From: Parabacteroides sp.
GTDB lineage: Bacteria; Bacteroidota; Bacteroidia; Bacteroidales; Tannerellaceae
Assembly: GCA_019417325.1 (NCBI GenBank)
Contig: DXVO01000020.1
Span: 62,001-126,000, forward strand
Length of the DNA: 64,000 nt
Reading direction: 5' to 3'
Shown: positions 63,095 through 64,000 of the stretch, piece by piece
Numbering within the stretch: the first letter of the stretch is position 1
Layout of the letters: the number at the start of each line of letters is the position of its first letter
Translations under genes and position numbers: made by a program
Notes under the pieces: generated by a model
The model's database searches: none
What the model was told of the DNA's origin: nothing
Seen by the model: only the letters and a program-made list of their open reading frames with translations

Positions 63095-64000
63095 TCAATC
63101 GTTGGCAAATTCAGCAAACGGATCTATGCCCAATTTATCCATATAGTAAGTTCGTATAGCATCAATTTGTTTGTCATTATAATGCAATCCGTCATTTATA
63201 TCGGCAAGGGTCTCGTTAGCAGTAAAAGGTATTGCTAAATTAGTCCATCGGGTACCTGTATATATTACATGCGTATTTCGTAACCGCCCCATAGCAAACA
63301 GCCACATGTCGTCAGCTAAAGGTGCCAACTTTAACAAAAGCTCTAAATTCAACACATCTTCATATAAAACATTAGGCGGATAAAGGACCCCACCTTGCCC
63401 AATCTGCGAAGACATTAAATGATTATCCGTTTCATGTCCCCAAGGCCATTCATCATACAAAGCAAGTTTATCACTCTGGAATTTTAGTACCCGGGTTAGA
63501 TTGGCACAAACATCCTGTGGATATTTCAAATGAGACTGATACAATAGTTCTATCGTGTCCGAACGATAATATACATCATCATCAATCGTGATAATCATGT
63601 CATCCGGATACTCCTGCATCGCATAATAAAACTTTTTATGCGAACGGATATCCTCCCCGTCCCTCAGTTCAATTTTAAGCCCTCTTTTTCTTTGCTCAAG
63701 TAAAGAATCAGGGAGAGTATCAATAGACGGGAATTGCTTTCGGGAAAGCCAAAGAATAATCATATCCGGCTTTTTCCGTTGTCGTAATATTGACTCTACT
63801 ACCATCCAGACTTTCCCGATACGTTTAGGAAAAGATGTAAATGAAACGATAATTCTCCCTTCATTTTTTTTTACAGGGGGCAAACAGTATGCAGGATTGT
63901 CCTGTGTTTGCCGTAAAAAAACAGGCAATAACCTATCAGAAATCCCCAATACACACCTTTGCAAAAAAGCATAATAACGAAGCTTACGAAGATACGGATT
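63095..64000 (-). CDS. GT-A-type glycosyltransferase, 5' end outside the window
   Basis: The frame stays open to the window edge (301 residues visible), and the sequence before residue 63964 (YLRKLRYYAFLQR on the minus strand) aligns with the N-terminus of the paralogue at 62149-63093, so the true start lies beyond 64000. A TTG at 63964 is not the start. The core motifs match the paralogue: FTSFPKRIGKVWMVVESIL, DMIITIDDDVYY, PLADDMWLFAMGRL. It overlaps nothing: its stop at 63095-63097 is just before the neighbour's ATG at 63093, and both are surely co-transcribed. Confidence 0.82.
   Translation of the reverse strand, partial: NPYLRKLRYYAFLQRCVLGISDRLLPVFLRQTQDNPAYCLPPVKKNEGRIIVSFTSFPKRIGKVWMVVESILRQRKKPDMIILWLSRKQFPSIDTLPDSLLEQRKRGLKIELRDGEDIRSHKKFYYAMQEYPDDMIITIDDDVYYRSDTIELLYQSHLKYPQDVCANLTRVLKFQSDKLALYDEWPWGHETDNHLMSSQIGQGGVLYPPNVLYEDVLNLELLLKLAPLADDMWLFAMGRLRNTHVIYTGTRWTNLAIPFTANETLADINDGLHYNDKQIDAIRTYYMDKLGIDPFAEFAND

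Noticed and set aside
63962..63964. TTG start of the last glycosyltransferase
   Set aside because: Upstream codons still align with the paralogue's N-terminus, so the gene continues past the window edge.
1..64000. tRNA, rRNA, insertion sequences or prophage genes
   Set aside because: None could be recognised in any gap between genes on either strand; small non-coding RNAs cannot be excluded by reading alone.

Overview
The window is chromosomal DNA of a Bacteroidales bacterium, most likely Parabacteroides or a close relative (genus is inference). The evidence is a SusC/SusD pair, DUF4493/PCMD surface lipoproteins, GLPGLI and DUF4254 families, an RNase H with a viroplasmin domain, and many -7 boxes of the Bacteroidota type (TAnnTTTG, often TACCTTTG or TATCTTTG) just upstream of genes. 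No rRNA, tRNA, CRISPR array, insertion sequence or prophage gene was seen.

Layout. 1-0.8 kb: two tandem secreted paralogues, the first cut by the window edge, followed by an almost perfect 64-bp palindrome. 1.1-6.2 kb: a YfhO-type membrane protein, a glycosyltransferase and an SLC45-like MFS transporter. 6.9-15.6 kb: SusC, SusD, a DUF6057 membrane protein and a PD40 lipoprotein with one CxxCH haem-type motif; no carbohydrate-active enzyme is attached. 15.6-24.0 kb (minus strand): a surface-glycan operon of ugd, FkbM methyltransferase, flippase, two GT2 enzymes and three different fucosyltransferase types (GT11, GT10, GT23/FUT8-like). 24.6-26.6 kb: metG. 26.9-37.1 kb: an AT-rich operon of six surface-type lipoproteins (DUF4493 and PCMD domains), one outer-membrane barrel and a closing AraC-family regulator. 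37.1-46.6 kb (minus strand): core genes for a ComM/YifB-like ATPase, a thioredoxin-like lipoprotein, PEP carboxykinase, 2-oxoacid:ferredoxin oxidoreductase, alanine dehydrogenase and shikimate kinase. 46.7-56.2 kb: a barrel protein, GtrA with an ArnT/PMT-like transferase, RNase H, three plus-strand glycan genes, and a minus-strand set (DUF4254, GT9, Kdo/WaaP-type kinase) that looks like LPS core assembly. 56.3-62.1 kb: a two-component system divergent from a GLPGLI protein and a TonB-receptor-like protein. 62.1-64.0 kb: two tandem glycosyltransferase paralogues, the second cut by the window edge.

How the genes work together. Much of the window builds or displays the cell surface: twelve recognisable glycosyltransferases plus accessory enzymes, a flippase and about nine lipoproteins. 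The fucosyltransferase operon has a flippase but no recognisable polymerase or initiating transferase, so it more likely makes a short decorated oligosaccharide than a long capsule chain. The DUF4493/PCMD operon is the best candidate for an uncharacterised surface system: every lipoprotein has acidic residues just after the lipidated cysteine (the Bacteroidota surface-export pattern), they share domain blocks, they are encoded with one barrel, and the operon has a 19-bp internal hairpin, a 16-bp direct repeat upstream and its own AraC-type regulator.
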